DNA of 64,000 nt from Terriglobus tenax. Its GTDB lineage: Bacteria; Acidobacteriota; Terriglobia; Terriglobales; Acidobacteriaceae. Under the pieces are notes generated by a model. That model ran no database searches, was not told the DNA's origin, and worked only from the letters and a program-made list of their open reading frames with translations. The stretch is taken from NCBI RefSeq assembly GCF_025685395.1, contig NZ_JAGSYA010000003.1, positions 682,001 through 746,000 on the forward strand. The letters are read 5' to 3'. The position numbers were made by a program, and so were the translations under genes. Positions 8,910 through 17,581 of the stretch are shown one piece after another; positions within the stretch are counted from its first letter, which is position 1, and every line of letters begins with the position of its first letter.

Positions 8910-9752
8910 ATGGCTTTCATGCGCGTGTTCGCTCGCCTCAGCCTGCTCCTCTGCCTTGCCACAACTGCCTTACTGGCGCAGAAGTCCTCACGACCCTATG
9001 ACCAGCTTTTCGTCTTCGGCGACAGCTACTCGGACACGGGGGCGGGTTACGTGGACGGCAACGGGCCTACGGCTGTCTGGTACATGGCGAAAGACCTCGG
9101 CATCGACCTCGTCATTCCCGGCAAGGCTAAACCCGGGGCCAGTGTGAACTTTGCTGTCAGTGGAGCGCGCACTGATGGCGGCCTGGGACGGATGGAGGCG
9201 CACGGTGAAATTCTTGGCTACGGCATGACATTGCAGGTCGGCCAGTTTCGCGAACTGCTGCAGGCCGGACTCATCACTTTCGATCCAAAGCGCACGATGT
9301 TTTACTTTGCCGGTGGCTTGAACGACCGCGCCTTAGCTCCCGAGGTCAGTGCGGCCAACGAGGAAGCCGAGATCGAGACGCTGTATGCGCTTGGTGCCCG
9401 CCGCTTCATGGTGGCTGTTCTGCCGGAGAAGATCCCGCAGTTCGCTGTACAGGGAACACGCATCAACCCGGCTCTGCGGGCTATTCCAGCCGAGATGAAG
9501 CGCCGTCACCCGGATATCCAGATTGCCACCAGCAACTGGGGCGGCTACTTCGATCAGATCATGACCAATTCCGCGAAGTTTGGCCTGACCAATATCACGG
9601 ACAGTTGCGCCGGTCGCCAGCTGCATAACGAAGACACCACGCCATGTGCCACGCCAGAGAAGTATTTCTTCTATCACGACGGTCATCCATCGACCCGCGC
9701 GCACGAGCTTGCAGGCGAAATGCTGGCTGACGAAGCGAAGAAGCAGAACTAA
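8910..9752 (+). CDS. Secreted SGNH/GDSL-family hydrolase
   Basis: A 280-residue esterase/lipase-type protein with a signal peptide (MRVFARLSLLLCLATTALLA). FVFGDSYSDTG holds the nucleophile Ser, and DGHPSTRAHEL near the C-terminus holds the Asp-His pair. Proteins of this form include secreted lipases and acyl-esterases; the actual substrate is unknown. The start is either the ATG at 8910 or the one at 8919. It follows the metallopeptidase by 9 bases and may share its transcript. Its stop overlaps the convergent phosphoesterase stop by 4 bases. Confidence 0.85.
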   Translation: MAFMRVFARLSLLLCLATTALLAQKSSRPYDQLFVFGDSYSDTGAGYVDGNGPTAVWYMAKDLGIDLVIPGKAKPGASVNFAVSGARTDGGLGRMEAHGEILGYGMTLQVGQFRELLQAGLITFDPKRTMFYFAGGLNDRALAPEVSAANEEAEIETLYALGARRFMVAVLPEKIPQFAVQGTRINPALRAIPAEMKRRHPDIQIATSNWGGYFDQIMTNSAKFGLTNITDSCAGRQLHNEDTTPCATPEKYFFYHDGHPSTRAHELAGEMLADEAKKQN

Positions 9753-10552
9753 CGCGCAACCATCTGCGCCATGCGGGGATCGTTCGGCAGAAACGGTCGT
9801 GGTGCCTTGCTGTACTGCGCGCGCGGTGTCACGGTGACAAACTCACGTTCCGGATAGCGATAAGCCGTCAGCTTGCCGCCAAAGACACATCCCGTGTCGA
9901 GGTTGAGCGTGTTGTTCTCCCAGACCGGCTGCTCGACTGGCGTATGTCCAAAGACCACCAGAGGAGTGCCGCGGTAGTCTTTTGCCCACGGATAGCGCAC
10001 GTGGTCAAACTGGTCGCGCTCGCCTGTTTTCTGCCCATGGATAGCAATCTCGCGGGCTTCCGCGGAGGGCGAGCGATGAAACCGCTCCGGCAGGCCGGCA
10101 TGCGCGATCAGCAGCCTGCCATGGTCCAGAAGAAGATGGCCGGGCTGCGTTTCGAGAAACGATGCCGCCTCGTGCCGGAACTCTTCCGTCTCCTGCGACA
10201 TCTGACCGAGAGTTTCCGTCAGCCCCTTCGCGGCGGGCAGTCCCATGCCGCGCAACGCGCGTGCCAGCCGAAGGTCGTGGTTGCCGCATACGCAGTAGGC
10301 TCGGCCTGCTTCCACCAGGGACGAGACCAGCTTCACCACCTCCGGCGTGCTGGGGCCGCGATCCACCAGGTCGCCCACGAAGACCAGCTTTCTCCCCGGA
10401 TCATCGCCCAGCAGGGCCAGCATCTCCCGCAACTCGTCAATGCAGCCGTGGATGTCGCCCAGAATGTCAAAAGGCCCGGCGTCGTACGAATGGTCTTCAA
10501 ATGAAATGGAAACCGGAACGTTTGGGCGCAACAGGGTGGTGTGCAGGCTCAC
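9749..10552 (-). CDS. PrpE/ApaH-like metallophosphoesterase (copy 1)
   Basis: A 267-residue calcineurin-like phosphoesterase, similar to PrpE-type bis(5'-nucleosyl)-tetraphosphatases and other PPP-family enzymes. The full motif series is present: GDIHGC, GDLVDRGP, GNHD, HAGL and FGHTPVE. I place the start at the GTG at 10552, preceded by AAAGG, because it aligns with the N-terminus of the upstream paralogue. The longer open frame to 10681 would lie over that paralogue's 3' end and reads as its shadow. The substrate could be Ap4A-type dinucleotides or phosphoproteins; the sequence cannot decide. Confidence 0.83.
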   Translation of the reverse strand: MSLHTTLLRPNVPVSISFEDHSYDAGPFDILGDIHGCIDELREMLALLGDDPGRKLVFVGDLVDRGPSTPEVVKLVSSLVEAGRAYCVCGNHDLRLARALRGMGLPAAKGLTETLGQMSQETEEFRHEAASFLETQPGHLLLDHGRLLIAHAGLPERFHRSPSAEAREIAIHGQKTGERDQFDHVRYPWAKDYRGTPLVVFGHTPVEQPVWENNTLNLDTGCVFGGKLTAYRYPEREFVTVTPRAQYSKAPRPFLPNDPRMAQMVAR

Positions 10553-10598
10553 ACCTTTAAGAATACCGGAGCCGGTCGCCCAAAGGGCATCGCAGGCT

Positions 10599-11411
10599 CT
10601 ACGTCTTCGGCCAACGCGGATCGTTCGGCAAAAAGGGCCGCGTCGGCTCATAGTACTGGCGGCGCGCAGAGACGGAGACAAACTCGCGCTCCGGGTAACG
10701 CAACGCCGTCAGCCGCCCTCCGAAGACGCAACCCGTGTCCACATTGATGGTGTTGTTCAGGATCACCGGGTTCTCCACCGGCGTGTGGCCAAAGACGATC
10801 AACGGCTTGCCGCCATACTCCGCCGCCCACGGGTGCCGAATCTCGCCAAACTGGTCGCGCACGCCCGTCTTTTCGCCGTGAATGGCCAGCTCGCGCGCTT
10901 GCATCGTCTCCACGCGGTGCAACGACTCCCTTAACCCCGCATGAGCCACTAGAAGATGGCAGTGGTCAAAGATCAGGTGCCCCGGCAGCCGGCGGATAAA
11001 CACGGCCATCTCCCGCGCAAACTCCGGAGGATGCTCAGCAAACTGCTCCAGCGAATCTGCCAGCCCATAGGTCAGCGGCAGCGGCGTGCCGCGCAGGGCA
11101 ATCGCCAGCCGGGTATCGTGATTACCCGCCACGCAGAAGGCCTTGCCCTCGGCCACCGCGGTAGAAACCAGCCGGAAGACCTGCGGAATGCCAGGGCCAC
11201 GGTCGGCAAGATCGCCCACAAAGATCAGCTTGCGGTCTTCCGGAGGCGTTATGGTCAGGTCGTCGTGAACCTGGTAGCCCAGGCGCGAGAGCAGCTCGGT
11301 CAGCTCCTCAATACAGCCATGCACATCGCCCACAATGTCGAACGGACCCGTCAGTTCGGAATGGTCCTGGTAGGAGACGAGGTCGGCGTCAAGCTCGGCG
11401 GCGGTACTCAC
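10599..11411 (-). CDS. PrpE/ApaH-like metallophosphoesterase (copy 2)
   Basis: A 270-residue paralogue of the next gene downstream, with the same motifs (GDVHGC, GDLADRGP, GNHD, HAGL, FGHTPVENP) and a nearly identical C-terminal run, FLPNDPR. Note ADRGP in place of VDRGP; the metal-binding Asp is kept. The start codon is GTG. The two copies are 46 bases apart and on one strand downstream of uvrC, so a uvrC-phosphoesterase transcript is likely. Both copies keep all visible metal ligands, so neither looks decayed. Confidence 0.83.
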   Translation of the reverse strand: MSTAAELDADLVSYQDHSELTGPFDIVGDVHGCIEELTELLSRLGYQVHDDLTITPPEDRKLIFVGDLADRGPGIPQVFRLVSTAVAEGKAFCVAGNHDTRLAIALRGTPLPLTYGLADSLEQFAEHPPEFAREMAVFIRRLPGHLIFDHCHLLVAHAGLRESLHRVETMQARELAIHGEKTGVRDQFGEIRHPWAAEYGGKPLIVFGHTPVENPVILNNTINVDTGCVFGGRLTALRYPEREFVSVSARRQYYEPTRPFLPNDPRWPKT

Positions 11412-11434
11412 TGGTTAAGGATAACGGAGACTGG

Positions 11435-13396
11435 CTACTGAATCACCCGCAGCGCCGTATCCGACGCCGCTTCGTTCTCCGCCAGGAAGTAATTCCGTAT
11501 CTTCTCAGCAGTCGCCGGGCTGACAACCGCGCTCAGAGCATCTGGCCCGGCCTGCTTGATCCCGCGCAGGGAGCCGAAGTGCTCCAGCAGGCGCTGGCGG
11601 GTGCGTGGGCCTACTCCGGGGATTGAGAGGAGTTCGCTGTCGCGGTCGCGCATTTCGCGGCGTTTGCGGTGGTAGGTGATGGCGAACCTATGGCTCTCAT
11701 CGCGGATCTTCTGCACTAAATGCAGCACCGGGCTACGGCGGTCCAGCACGACCGGTTCGTCTTCCTGCCCGTAGACGTAGATAATCTCTTCTCGCTTGGC
11801 GATGGAGGCCAGCGGCTGCAGCGTCAGGCCGATCTGCTCCAGCGCGGCATAGGCAGCGTGCAATTGCCCCAGGCCGCCGTCGATCAGGATGAGCGAAGGC
11901 ATCTCTTTCTTCTCTTCCATCAGGCGGGAATAGCGGCGCTGAATGATCTCACGCATGCTGGCAAAATCGTCAACGCCGCTGATCGTCTTCACCTTGAACT
12001 TGCGGTAGTCGGACTTCTTCATTGCTCCGTCCTCCCAGACGACCATGCTGGCGACAGTCTCCGCGCCCTGGATGTGCGAGATGTCGAAGCACTCGATGCG
12101 CTTAGGTAACTCCTCCAGCCCCAGCGCGTCCTGCAGGGCTTCTGCGATGGCTTTGTTCGTCGGCTGCAGCGTGCGGAAGCGCTGGTCATAGGCCTGCTTG
12201 GCGTTCTGGCACACCAGGTCGACCAGTGAGCGTTTATCTCCGCGCTGCGGTGCTGCCAGTTCAATCCTGTGGCCCACACGCTCCGAGAGCAGGGAAGCCA
12301 GCGTCGCCCTGTCCGGAAAGTCCACCGGCACATAGATATGGCGCGGCACATAGGGCTGGTCGAGGTAGAGCTGCTTGAGCAAGGCGGAGAAGAAGACCGA
12401 AGAGGAGAATGCCTGAGCCTCCAGCACGGATGAGGCAGATACCTCCACGTTGCTGCGGGATGACAACAAGAAAGAAGGATCTTCGCTGGTCTCGGTTTCT
12501 TCGCTCTCCTCCGGGTCGTTCAGGAAACTGAAGTCGGGCAGCTCTTCCCAGAAGAAATCGCGCTTGTCCACGATCTTGCCGTTGCGCATGTGGAACAGGT
12601 TCACCGCCAGCATCTCCTTCTCGAAGTGGAAGCCGAAGACGTCGGCATCCTCGTTCTCCGCAGTGGCGATGCGTTGCTTCTCCTGCAACTGGTGCACGGT
12701 GACAAGCTGGTCGCGCAGGCGGGCGGCGGCTTCAAACTGCTCGGCTGCGGCGGCTTCGGCCATGCGTTCGGAGAGACGGTCTTCCAACTCTCCCCCCTTG
12801 CCATCCAGAAAAAGCTGCACATCGCGCACGGCTTCGCGGTAGCTTTCCGGCGTGGTGAAGCCTTCGACGCATGGTCCCAGGCATCGCTTGATGTAGTACT
12901 GCAGGCAGGCGCGCGGATGGTAGCGCGACAGGTCCACCTTGCATGACGGAATCAGGAAGCTGCGGTGGATCAGGTCCACCAGCCGATAGGCCAGGTTGCC
13001 CGGAAAGTACGGTCCGAAGTACGCCGAGCCGTCTTTCCGCAGTTTGCGGGTGACGAAGACCTTCGGATAACGGTCACCCAGCGTCAGCTTGATGTACGGG
13101 TAGGTTTTGTCATCGCGCAGCAGAATATTGAAGCGCGGCTTGCGCTGCTTGATCAGGTTGTTTTCAAGCGCCAGGGCTTCGTGCTCGTTGGCTACCTGGA
13201 TGTAGTCAATGTCGACCGCCTCGCGCATCAGCGATCCGGTCTTGGCGTTGGCCTGGCTGGCAGCAAGGAAGTAGCTGCGGACACGCGCACGCAGGTTCTT
13301 CGCCTTGCCGACGTAGATCACCTCGCCCTCGGCATTCTTGTACAGATAGCAGCCGGGTTTGGTGGGCAGCGTACGAATTTTGGCGAGCAGATCCAT
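11435..13396 (-). CDS. uvrC: Excinuclease ABC subunit C
   Basis: A 653-residue UvrC, which cuts the damaged strand on both sides of a lesion during nucleotide excision repair. The N-terminal GIY-YIG domain (GCYLYKNAEGEVIYVGKAKN) is followed by a UvrB-binding UVR segment near residue 210, the RNase H-like endonuclease part, and a C-terminal helix-hairpin-helix (LLSIPGVGPRTRQRLLEHFG). Around residues 300-345 there is an acidic and Ser-rich insertion (NDPEESEETETSED then a Ser-rich run) not expected in textbook UvrC. I start at the ATG at 13396, nine codons inside the longest frame, because it begins directly at the conserved MDLLAKIRTLPTKPG. Confidence 0.95.
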   Translation of the reverse strand: MDLLAKIRTLPTKPGCYLYKNAEGEVIYVGKAKNLRARVRSYFLAASQANAKTGSLMREAVDIDYIQVANEHEALALENNLIKQRKPRFNILLRDDKTYPYIKLTLGDRYPKVFVTRKLRKDGSAYFGPYFPGNLAYRLVDLIHRSFLIPSCKVDLSRYHPRACLQYYIKRCLGPCVEGFTTPESYREAVRDVQLFLDGKGGELEDRLSERMAEAAAAEQFEAAARLRDQLVTVHQLQEKQRIATAENEDADVFGFHFEKEMLAVNLFHMRNGKIVDKRDFFWEELPDFSFLNDPEESEETETSEDPSFLLSSRSNVEVSASSVLEAQAFSSSVFFSALLKQLYLDQPYVPRHIYVPVDFPDRATLASLLSERVGHRIELAAPQRGDKRSLVDLVCQNAKQAYDQRFRTLQPTNKAIAEALQDALGLEELPKRIECFDISHIQGAETVASMVVWEDGAMKKSDYRKFKVKTISGVDDFASMREIIQRRYSRLMEEKKEMPSLILIDGGLGQLHAAYAALEQIGLTLQPLASIAKREEIIYVYGQEDEPVVLDRRSPVLHLVQKIRDESHRFAITYHRKRREMRDRDSELLSIPGVGPRTRQRLLEHFGSLRGIKQAGPDALSAVVSPATAEKIRNYFLAENEAASDTALRVIQ

Positions 13397-13461
13397 CAGG
13401 GAAACATAGCGCCAGCAGCGCAAGTTATTAGATTACTCCGCCACGGAATCGGACACTTGGG

Positions 13462-13492
13462 GTGACCTGGTAGGAAAAAATTTCCGGGTCAC
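13462..13492. other. Imperfect hairpin in the uvrC/ompA divergent region
   Basis: GTGACCTGG (13462-13470) can pair with CCGGGTCAC (13484-13492) with one wobble, around an A-rich centre. It lies about 115 bases upstream of the OmpA-lipoprotein start and just upstream of uvrC. It may be a terminator or an operator; no clear T-run fixes a direction. Confidence 0.4.
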
Positions 13493-13571
13493 TTTGGTTA
13501 TGGTTTTGTAAGTAACTGAAAATAAATGCTCTAGATTTGGCATGTGGGTTGCCCTAGCTAAGGTGCAGAGA

Positions 13572-13585
13572 GCCCGCTGTCGGGC
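13572..13585 (+). promoter_or_regulatory. Short leader hairpin ahead of the OmpA-lipoprotein gene
   Basis: GCCCG (13572-13576) and CGGGC (13581-13585) form a small stem with a CTGT loop, 8 bases before the ribosome site gaggag. A stable 5' hairpin this close to the start could protect a highly expressed envelope-protein mRNA; this is inference. Confidence 0.4.
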
Positions 13586-13606
13586 AGAAATAGAGGAGAA
13601 AACCCC

Positions 13607-14359
13607 ATGTCGAACGAATTTCGCCTTGCACGCAAAAACTTTGGAACCGCCGTGGCCACCACTGTTGCAGCCGCCGGCATTCTCTTTCTCACAGCAGGTT
13701 GCTCCACCAAGAACTACGTCCGCTCGCAGACCGCGCCTATCATCCAGAACACCAATGATCTGGACGCCAAGACGGCACAGGATCATCGCAACATTACGGA
13801 TACGGATCGTCGCGCCCAGGCCGGCATTGCCCGAGCCCAGGGAGCGGCAGACGCCGCCGATCAGCATGCCATGGCCGCCGGAACTGCGGCTGACGGTGCA
13901 GGCAAGAGCGCGCAGGAAGCCTACAACCGCGTTGATTCGCTCTCTGGAGTTGTCGCCAATCTCGATCACTACGCCCCGGTTAGCGACGTAACCGTGACCT
14001 TCGGCTTTGACAAGTCCGTGCTGACCGCCAGCGACAAGAAGAACCTGGATGAGTTCGCCTCCAAGCTGGATGGAGCTCGCCACTACATTCTTGAGGTGAC
14101 CGGCGGAACCGATTCGACCGGTGACGCCCAGTACAACTACAACCTGAGCCAGAAGCGTGCGGATGCTGTCGTAAATTATTTGCAGACCAAATACAACGTT
14201 GCACCCCACAAGTTCTATCTCATTGGTATCGGTAAGGATCAGGAAGTGGCTTCCAACAAGACGGCGGCTGGTCGCAAGCAGAACCGGCGCGTTGAAGTTC
14301 GTCTGATGTCGAACATGAAGGATGACACTGAGGCTTCCATGCCGAGCGGTACGAAGTAG
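13607..14359 (+). CDS. OmpA-family outer-membrane lipoprotein
   Basis: A 250-residue lipoprotein. A signal peptide ends in a lipobox, LTAGC, so Cys about 32 is the acylation site. Residues about 55-115 are Ala-rich and likely helical, resembling the helical linker of Lpp-like proteins. The C-terminal OmpA/MotB-type domain (FGFDKSVLTASDKKNLDEFA through NRRVEVRL) should bind peptidoglycan. The role is probably tethering the outer membrane to the wall, like Pal or YfiB. The start follows a strong ribosome site (agaggagaaaacccc). No Tol genes are adjacent, so calling it Pal would go too far. Confidence 0.88.
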   Translation: MSNEFRLARKNFGTAVATTVAAAGILFLTAGCSTKNYVRSQTAPIIQNTNDLDAKTAQDHRNITDTDRRAQAGIARAQGAADAADQHAMAAGTAADGAGKSAQEAYNRVDSLSGVVANLDHYAPVSDVTVTFGFDKSVLTASDKKNLDEFASKLDGARHYILEVTGGTDSTGDAQYNYNLSQKRADAVVNYLQTKYNVAPHKFYLIGIGKDQEVASNKTAAGRKQNRRVEVRLMSNMKDDTEASMPSGTK

Positions 14360-14405
14360 AGGTCCCCTCCCCCAGTAGTTACTGCAATTGGAGTACCCAT
14401 CCCCC

Positions 14406-14440
14406 AGCGGTAAGGCCGGTGTGCTGCCGGCGTTACCGCT
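14406..14440. terminator. Stem-loop after the OmpA-lipoprotein gene
   Basis: AGCGGTAA (14406-14413) pairs with TTACCGCT (14433-14440), with an inner GCCGG/CCGGC stem after one mismatch. It is a strong hairpin in the 142-base convergent gap, though without a long T-run of its own. Confidence 0.6.
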
Positions 14441-14451
14441 CACCCCAAGGC

Positions 14452-14493
14452 GGCGGAGTCCAGCACTCTATGTGGCTCCGCCAGCTTCTTTTA
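14452..14493 (+). terminator. Second hairpin with T-rich tail, probable terminator
   Basis: GGCGGAG (14452-14458) pairs with CTCCGCC (14476-14482) and is followed by agcttctttt. Together with the preceding hairpin it ends the OmpA-lipoprotein transcript before the convergent mscS gene. Confidence 0.6.
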
Positions 14494-14501
14494 AGCCATC
14501 C

Positions 14502-15749
14502 TCAATCGTTGATCTGGAACCGCGTCGGCGCGGGTTTCAAAGGTCCCTGTACCGTCGACTGGTTGCCGTCGCGCAACTGCGTATAGTGCGGCGACATGAT
14601 CTCGACCCCGGCGGCATTGAACGCATCCTGAATATTGCGATGCAGGTCGCTGTAGATGCGAGGCATCGCCTCGGCATGGCCCGTAAAGCAGTTCAACTGG
14701 TAGTGGATGTAGAAATCATCCAGCGCCGTCTGCAAGATAAACGGCTGCGGATTGCTCTGCACCATCTCCGTCTTCAGGGCGGCATCAATCAGCAGCTGAT
14801 GCACCGTGGCCCAGGGCGTGTCATAGCCAATGGTCACGGTGGTGTACAGAATCAGTTTGCCGCCACGCGCCTGCGCTGAATAATTCGTGATGCTTCCATC
14901 CAGTGCCTTGGTGGAGGGGATCAGCACCTCTTCGTTCTTCGGCGTCAGCAGCTTGGTATACAGAAAGGTGCGCTCCATCACGTCGCCGGTCGTGCCCTGG
15001 ATCAGCACACGGTCACCCACGCGGAAAGGTCGCATATACGTCAGAACAACGCCTGCGATGACGTTGCCCACGGTGGAGCTCGATCCGAAGGAAACCATCA
15101 GGCCAATCACCACCGAAAGCCCCTTCGCTGCCTCCGACCCCGTGCCAGGAATGCGCGGAGCGATCAAAAACAGCGCTACCACCACAATGACCGCCCGGAC
15201 GATCTGTCCTGTGGGCAGAGCGACATCGCGGTGAACCCAGGGAGAAAGGTTGATGGCGCCTTCATCCGCCTTGGTGAAGATATAGCTGACGGCCTTCAGG
15301 ATGAATCGCGTGAGCGCTGCGATCACCAGGATGGTGATCAGGTTCGGCAGTGATGCAAGAAAACCGATGTACAGGTCATGCAGAGGGTTGATGACCCACG
15401 CCAGCACTAATGTGACGTAGTGCTCCGTGACCGGGAACTGGCTGAAGGTCAGAAGCAGGGTCACGATGATGTTCAGCAGCGCCAGCGCGTAGAAGACGAT
15501 GCCAACCAGGACCTGCAGCCCCGTCATGATCTGCGAGCCGGAAAGCAGCTGCAGACCACGGACACGCAGCGGCGAAATCGACGCGTGCTTTCTCTCCAGA
15601 AGCGTTTCCAGCAGGATCCGGCCACGGCGCAGCAGGCGCCATATCAGAAAGCCCGCGATCAGGATCAGCAGGGTGACGCCGGCGCGTCTCCAGTAATCGT
15701 GGTTCTTCCAGAAGGGAATCTCAGCGAGAAGGAGAGAAAGAACGTGCAT
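14502..15749 (-). CDS. MscS-family mechanosensitive ion channel
   Basis: A 415-residue inner-membrane channel that opens on membrane tension to protect against osmotic downshock. Four or five hydrophobic segments precede the pore helix region (GLSVVIGLMVSFGSSSTVGN), followed by the beta domain with the family motif FRVGDRVLIQGTTGDV and the stretch VLIPSTKALDGSITNYS. The extra N-terminal helices make it longer than E. coli MscS (286 residues). It lies 12 bases downstream of a small DUF3311 membrane protein gene. Confidence 0.9.
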   Translation of the reverse strand: MHVLSLLLAEIPFWKNHDYWRRAGVTLLILIAGFLIWRLLRRGRILLETLLERKHASISPLRVRGLQLLSGSQIMTGLQVLVGIVFYALALLNIIVTLLLTFSQFPVTEHYVTLVLAWVINPLHDLYIGFLASLPNLITILVIAALTRFILKAVSYIFTKADEGAINLSPWVHRDVALPTGQIVRAVIVVVALFLIAPRIPGTGSEAAKGLSVVIGLMVSFGSSSTVGNVIAGVVLTYMRPFRVGDRVLIQGTTGDVMERTFLYTKLLTPKNEEVLIPSTKALDGSITNYSAQARGGKLILYTTVTIGYDTPWATVHQLLIDAALKTEMVQSNPQPFILQTALDDFYIHYQLNCFTGHAEAMPRIYSDLHRNIQDAFNAAGVEIMSPHYTQLRDGNQSTVQGPLKPAPTRFQIND

Positions 15750-15761
15750 GGCCGTGAAGGG

Positions 15762-15962
15762 TTAGGACTTGAGCTTCTTGTAAACCACCAGCATGATCGC
15801 CGACGCGAGAATGACCCACAGCAACTGGTACCAGTAGAAGAAGGGGAAACCAAACAGCGTGGGCGTCAAGCGGTTGTAGAAGCTTGGAAAGCAGAGCGCG
15901 ATATAGGGCAGGACAAGCAGCGATGCCCAGGGAGAAATCCGCGATTTGGTGGGTGCAGCCAT
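15762..15962 (-). CDS. Small DUF3311-like membrane protein
   Basis: A 66-residue protein with two hydrophobic segments (ASLLVLPYIALCFPSFYN and YQLLWVILASAIMLVVYK) and a Pro-Phe-rich turn (GFPFFYWYQ). This pattern matches DUF3311 proteins, which usually lie beside sodium:solute symporter genes and may be small partner subunits. Here no symporter is adjacent: mscS follows it and mazG diverges from it. The function is unknown. Confidence 0.75.
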   Translation of the reverse strand: MAAPTKSRISPWASLLVLPYIALCFPSFYNRLTPTLFGFPFFYWYQLLWVILASAIMLVVYKKLKS

Positions 15963-16017
15963 GATGGGGTTGATGGTAGCACGACCCCATCCCCCAGCGT
16001 TTCGTTATGCTTAAGGA

Positions 16018-16812
16018 ATGGAAGAGAAGAAAACCCCGGCTTTGGCGGCAGAGCGGTTTGCTGAGGCGGTGGGGATCATGGCCCGGCTGCGCGCCCCGGA
16101 CGGATGTCCCTGGGACCGGGAGCAGACCTTTGACACCATCAAGCGGCACACGCTGGAGGAGACCTACGAGGTCTTTGACGCCATCGAACGCCGTTCCTGG
16201 CCGGAACTGAAGGACGAACTCGGCGATTTGCTGCTCCAGGTGCTCTTCTATGCGCAGATGGCCGAAGAAGCGGGATATTTCTCCATCGACGAGGTCGTCG
16301 AAAACCTGAACGCGAAGCTTATCCGGCGCCATCCGCACATCTTTGGCGACGTTTCTGCCGAGGACGCGGACACCGTTTTACGCAACTGGGAAGCCATCAA
16401 GAAGGAAGAGAAGGCCGGCAAGGGGCGCGAGGACGGGCTGTTGGCCGAGGTGCCGCGCAGTATGCCGGCGGTGGTGGAAGCCGCCAAACTCGGCTCGAAA
16501 GCTGCCAAGGTAGGCTTCGACTGGCCGGATGTACGGGGGCTGGTCGCCAAAATTGAAGAAGAATCGCGTGAGTTGGCTGTGGAAGTAGCTGCCGGCGACC
16601 GCGAGAAGATAGAAGAAGAGTTCGGCGACCTGATGTTTACCGCCGTAAACCTGTCGCGGCATCTGAAGGTTGACGCGGAACAGGCGCTGCGAGCGGCGAA
16701 CGCCAAGTTTCGCGCGCGGTTTGCGGCCATGGAAAAAGCAGCGGGAGGCTCGGTGGACGGGTTGACCGCGGCGCAGCTGGAAGAGCTGTGGACGGAGGCA
16801 AAGAAAGCTTGA
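16018..16812 (+). CDS. mazG: Nucleoside triphosphate pyrophosphohydrolase MazG
   Basis: A 264-residue all-alpha NTP pyrophosphatase that hydrolyses NTPs to NMP and PPi and so cleans the nucleotide pool; in E. coli it also limits (p)ppGpp. The family signature LRAPDGCPWDREQTFDTIKR is followed by LEETYEVFDAIE and GDLLLQVLFYAQMAEE, carrying the EExxE metal sites; a second MazG domain follows, with EEFGDLMFTAVNLSRHL. It overlaps the start of the next gene by 3 bases, pointing to translational coupling. Confidence 0.93.
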   Translation: MEEKKTPALAAERFAEAVGIMARLRAPDGCPWDREQTFDTIKRHTLEETYEVFDAIERRSWPELKDELGDLLLQVLFYAQMAEEAGYFSIDEVVENLNAKLIRRHPHIFGDVSAEDADTVLRNWEAIKKEEKAGKGREDGLLAEVPRSMPAVVEAAKLGSKAAKVGFDWPDVRGLVAKIEEESRELAVEVAAGDREKIEEEFGDLMFTAVNLSRHLKVDAEQALRAANAKFRARFAAMEKAAGGSVDGLTAAQLEELWTEAKKA

Positions 16813-17564
16813 GCACGGAGATTGTGATCCGGGAGCTGACAGAGCTCAGCGAGTTCGACCAGTGTGTCGATCTGCAGTTGGCGGTTTGGAACTATTCGCA
16901 GCAGGATTTGATTCCGCGCCGCGTCTTTCTGGTGGCACAGCGCATTGGCGGACAGGTGCTGGGCGCCTATGATGGCGACCGCATGATCGGTTTTGCCATG
17001 GGGCTTCCTGGCTTCCGCAACGGGCACAGCTACCTGCACTCGCACATGCTGGCTGTTCTGCCGGAGTACCGCAACGGAGGGATTGGCCGCCGCATCAAGC
17101 TGGCGCAGCGCGAAGGCGCTCTGGCCAAAGGCTTTGACCTGATGGAGTGGACCTACGATCCGCTGGAGATCAAGAACTCTTACCTGAACATCACCAAGCT
17201 CGGCGCGATCTCGCGCCGCTATAAGCGGGATTTCTACGGTTCCTCCACATCGCCGCTGCAGGGTGGCCTGCCAACGGACCGTCTGTACGCCGAATGGTGG
17301 TTGAAGAGCGACCGCGTGAAAGCGGCATTGGCCGGAGAAAAGCCGCGCATGCAGGTAGAGAGCACCGTGGAGGTTCCCGGTGCGGTGTACGAGTGGAAGG
17401 CCAGCGAGGCGGACCGCACCAAGGCGGCGGATGCCCAGTCGGCGAACCGCGACGCTCTGGAAAAAGCATTTGAACAGGGGCAGTCTGTCATCGGGTATGA
17501 ACGCGATGCCGACGGCACTGGTAGATTCTTGTTGGGCCGTTGGGACGAAGACCTGGCGTATTAG
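16809..17564 (+). CDS. GNAT-family acyltransferase, candidate D-amino-acid N-succinyltransferase
   Basis: A 251-residue GNAT protein of the COG3375 type. The acyl-CoA-binding region reads LAVLPEYRNGGIGRRIKLAQ, with the R-x-x-G-x-G/A loop. I choose the TTG at 16809, overlapping the mazG stop (cttga), with GGAGG 11 bases upstream; a GTG at 16788 is the alternative. Proteins of this kind next to an N-succinylamino-acid racemase have been proposed as N-succinyltransferases in a D-to-L amino-acid conversion pathway. The adjacent gene is such a racemase, so the same role is a reasonable inference but is not proven. Confidence 0.8.
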   Translation: MSTEIVIRELTELSEFDQCVDLQLAVWNYSQQDLIPRRVFLVAQRIGGQVLGAYDGDRMIGFAMGLPGFRNGHSYLHSHMLAVLPEYRNGGIGRRIKLAQREGALAKGFDLMEWTYDPLEIKNSYLNITKLGAISRRYKRDFYGSSTSPLQGGLPTDRLYAEWWLKSDRVKAALAGEKPRMQVESTVEVPGAVYEWKASEADRTKAADAQSANRDALEKAFEQGQSVIGYERDADGTGRFLLGRWDEDLAY

Positions 17565-17581
17565 AAGGAAACGAGACGCGA

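Noticed and set aside
10553-10681. A longer N-terminus for the downstream PrpE-like protein
   Set aside because: The added residues are Arg-rich and lie over the 3' end of the upstream paralogue; alignment with that paralogue supports the GTG start at 10552.
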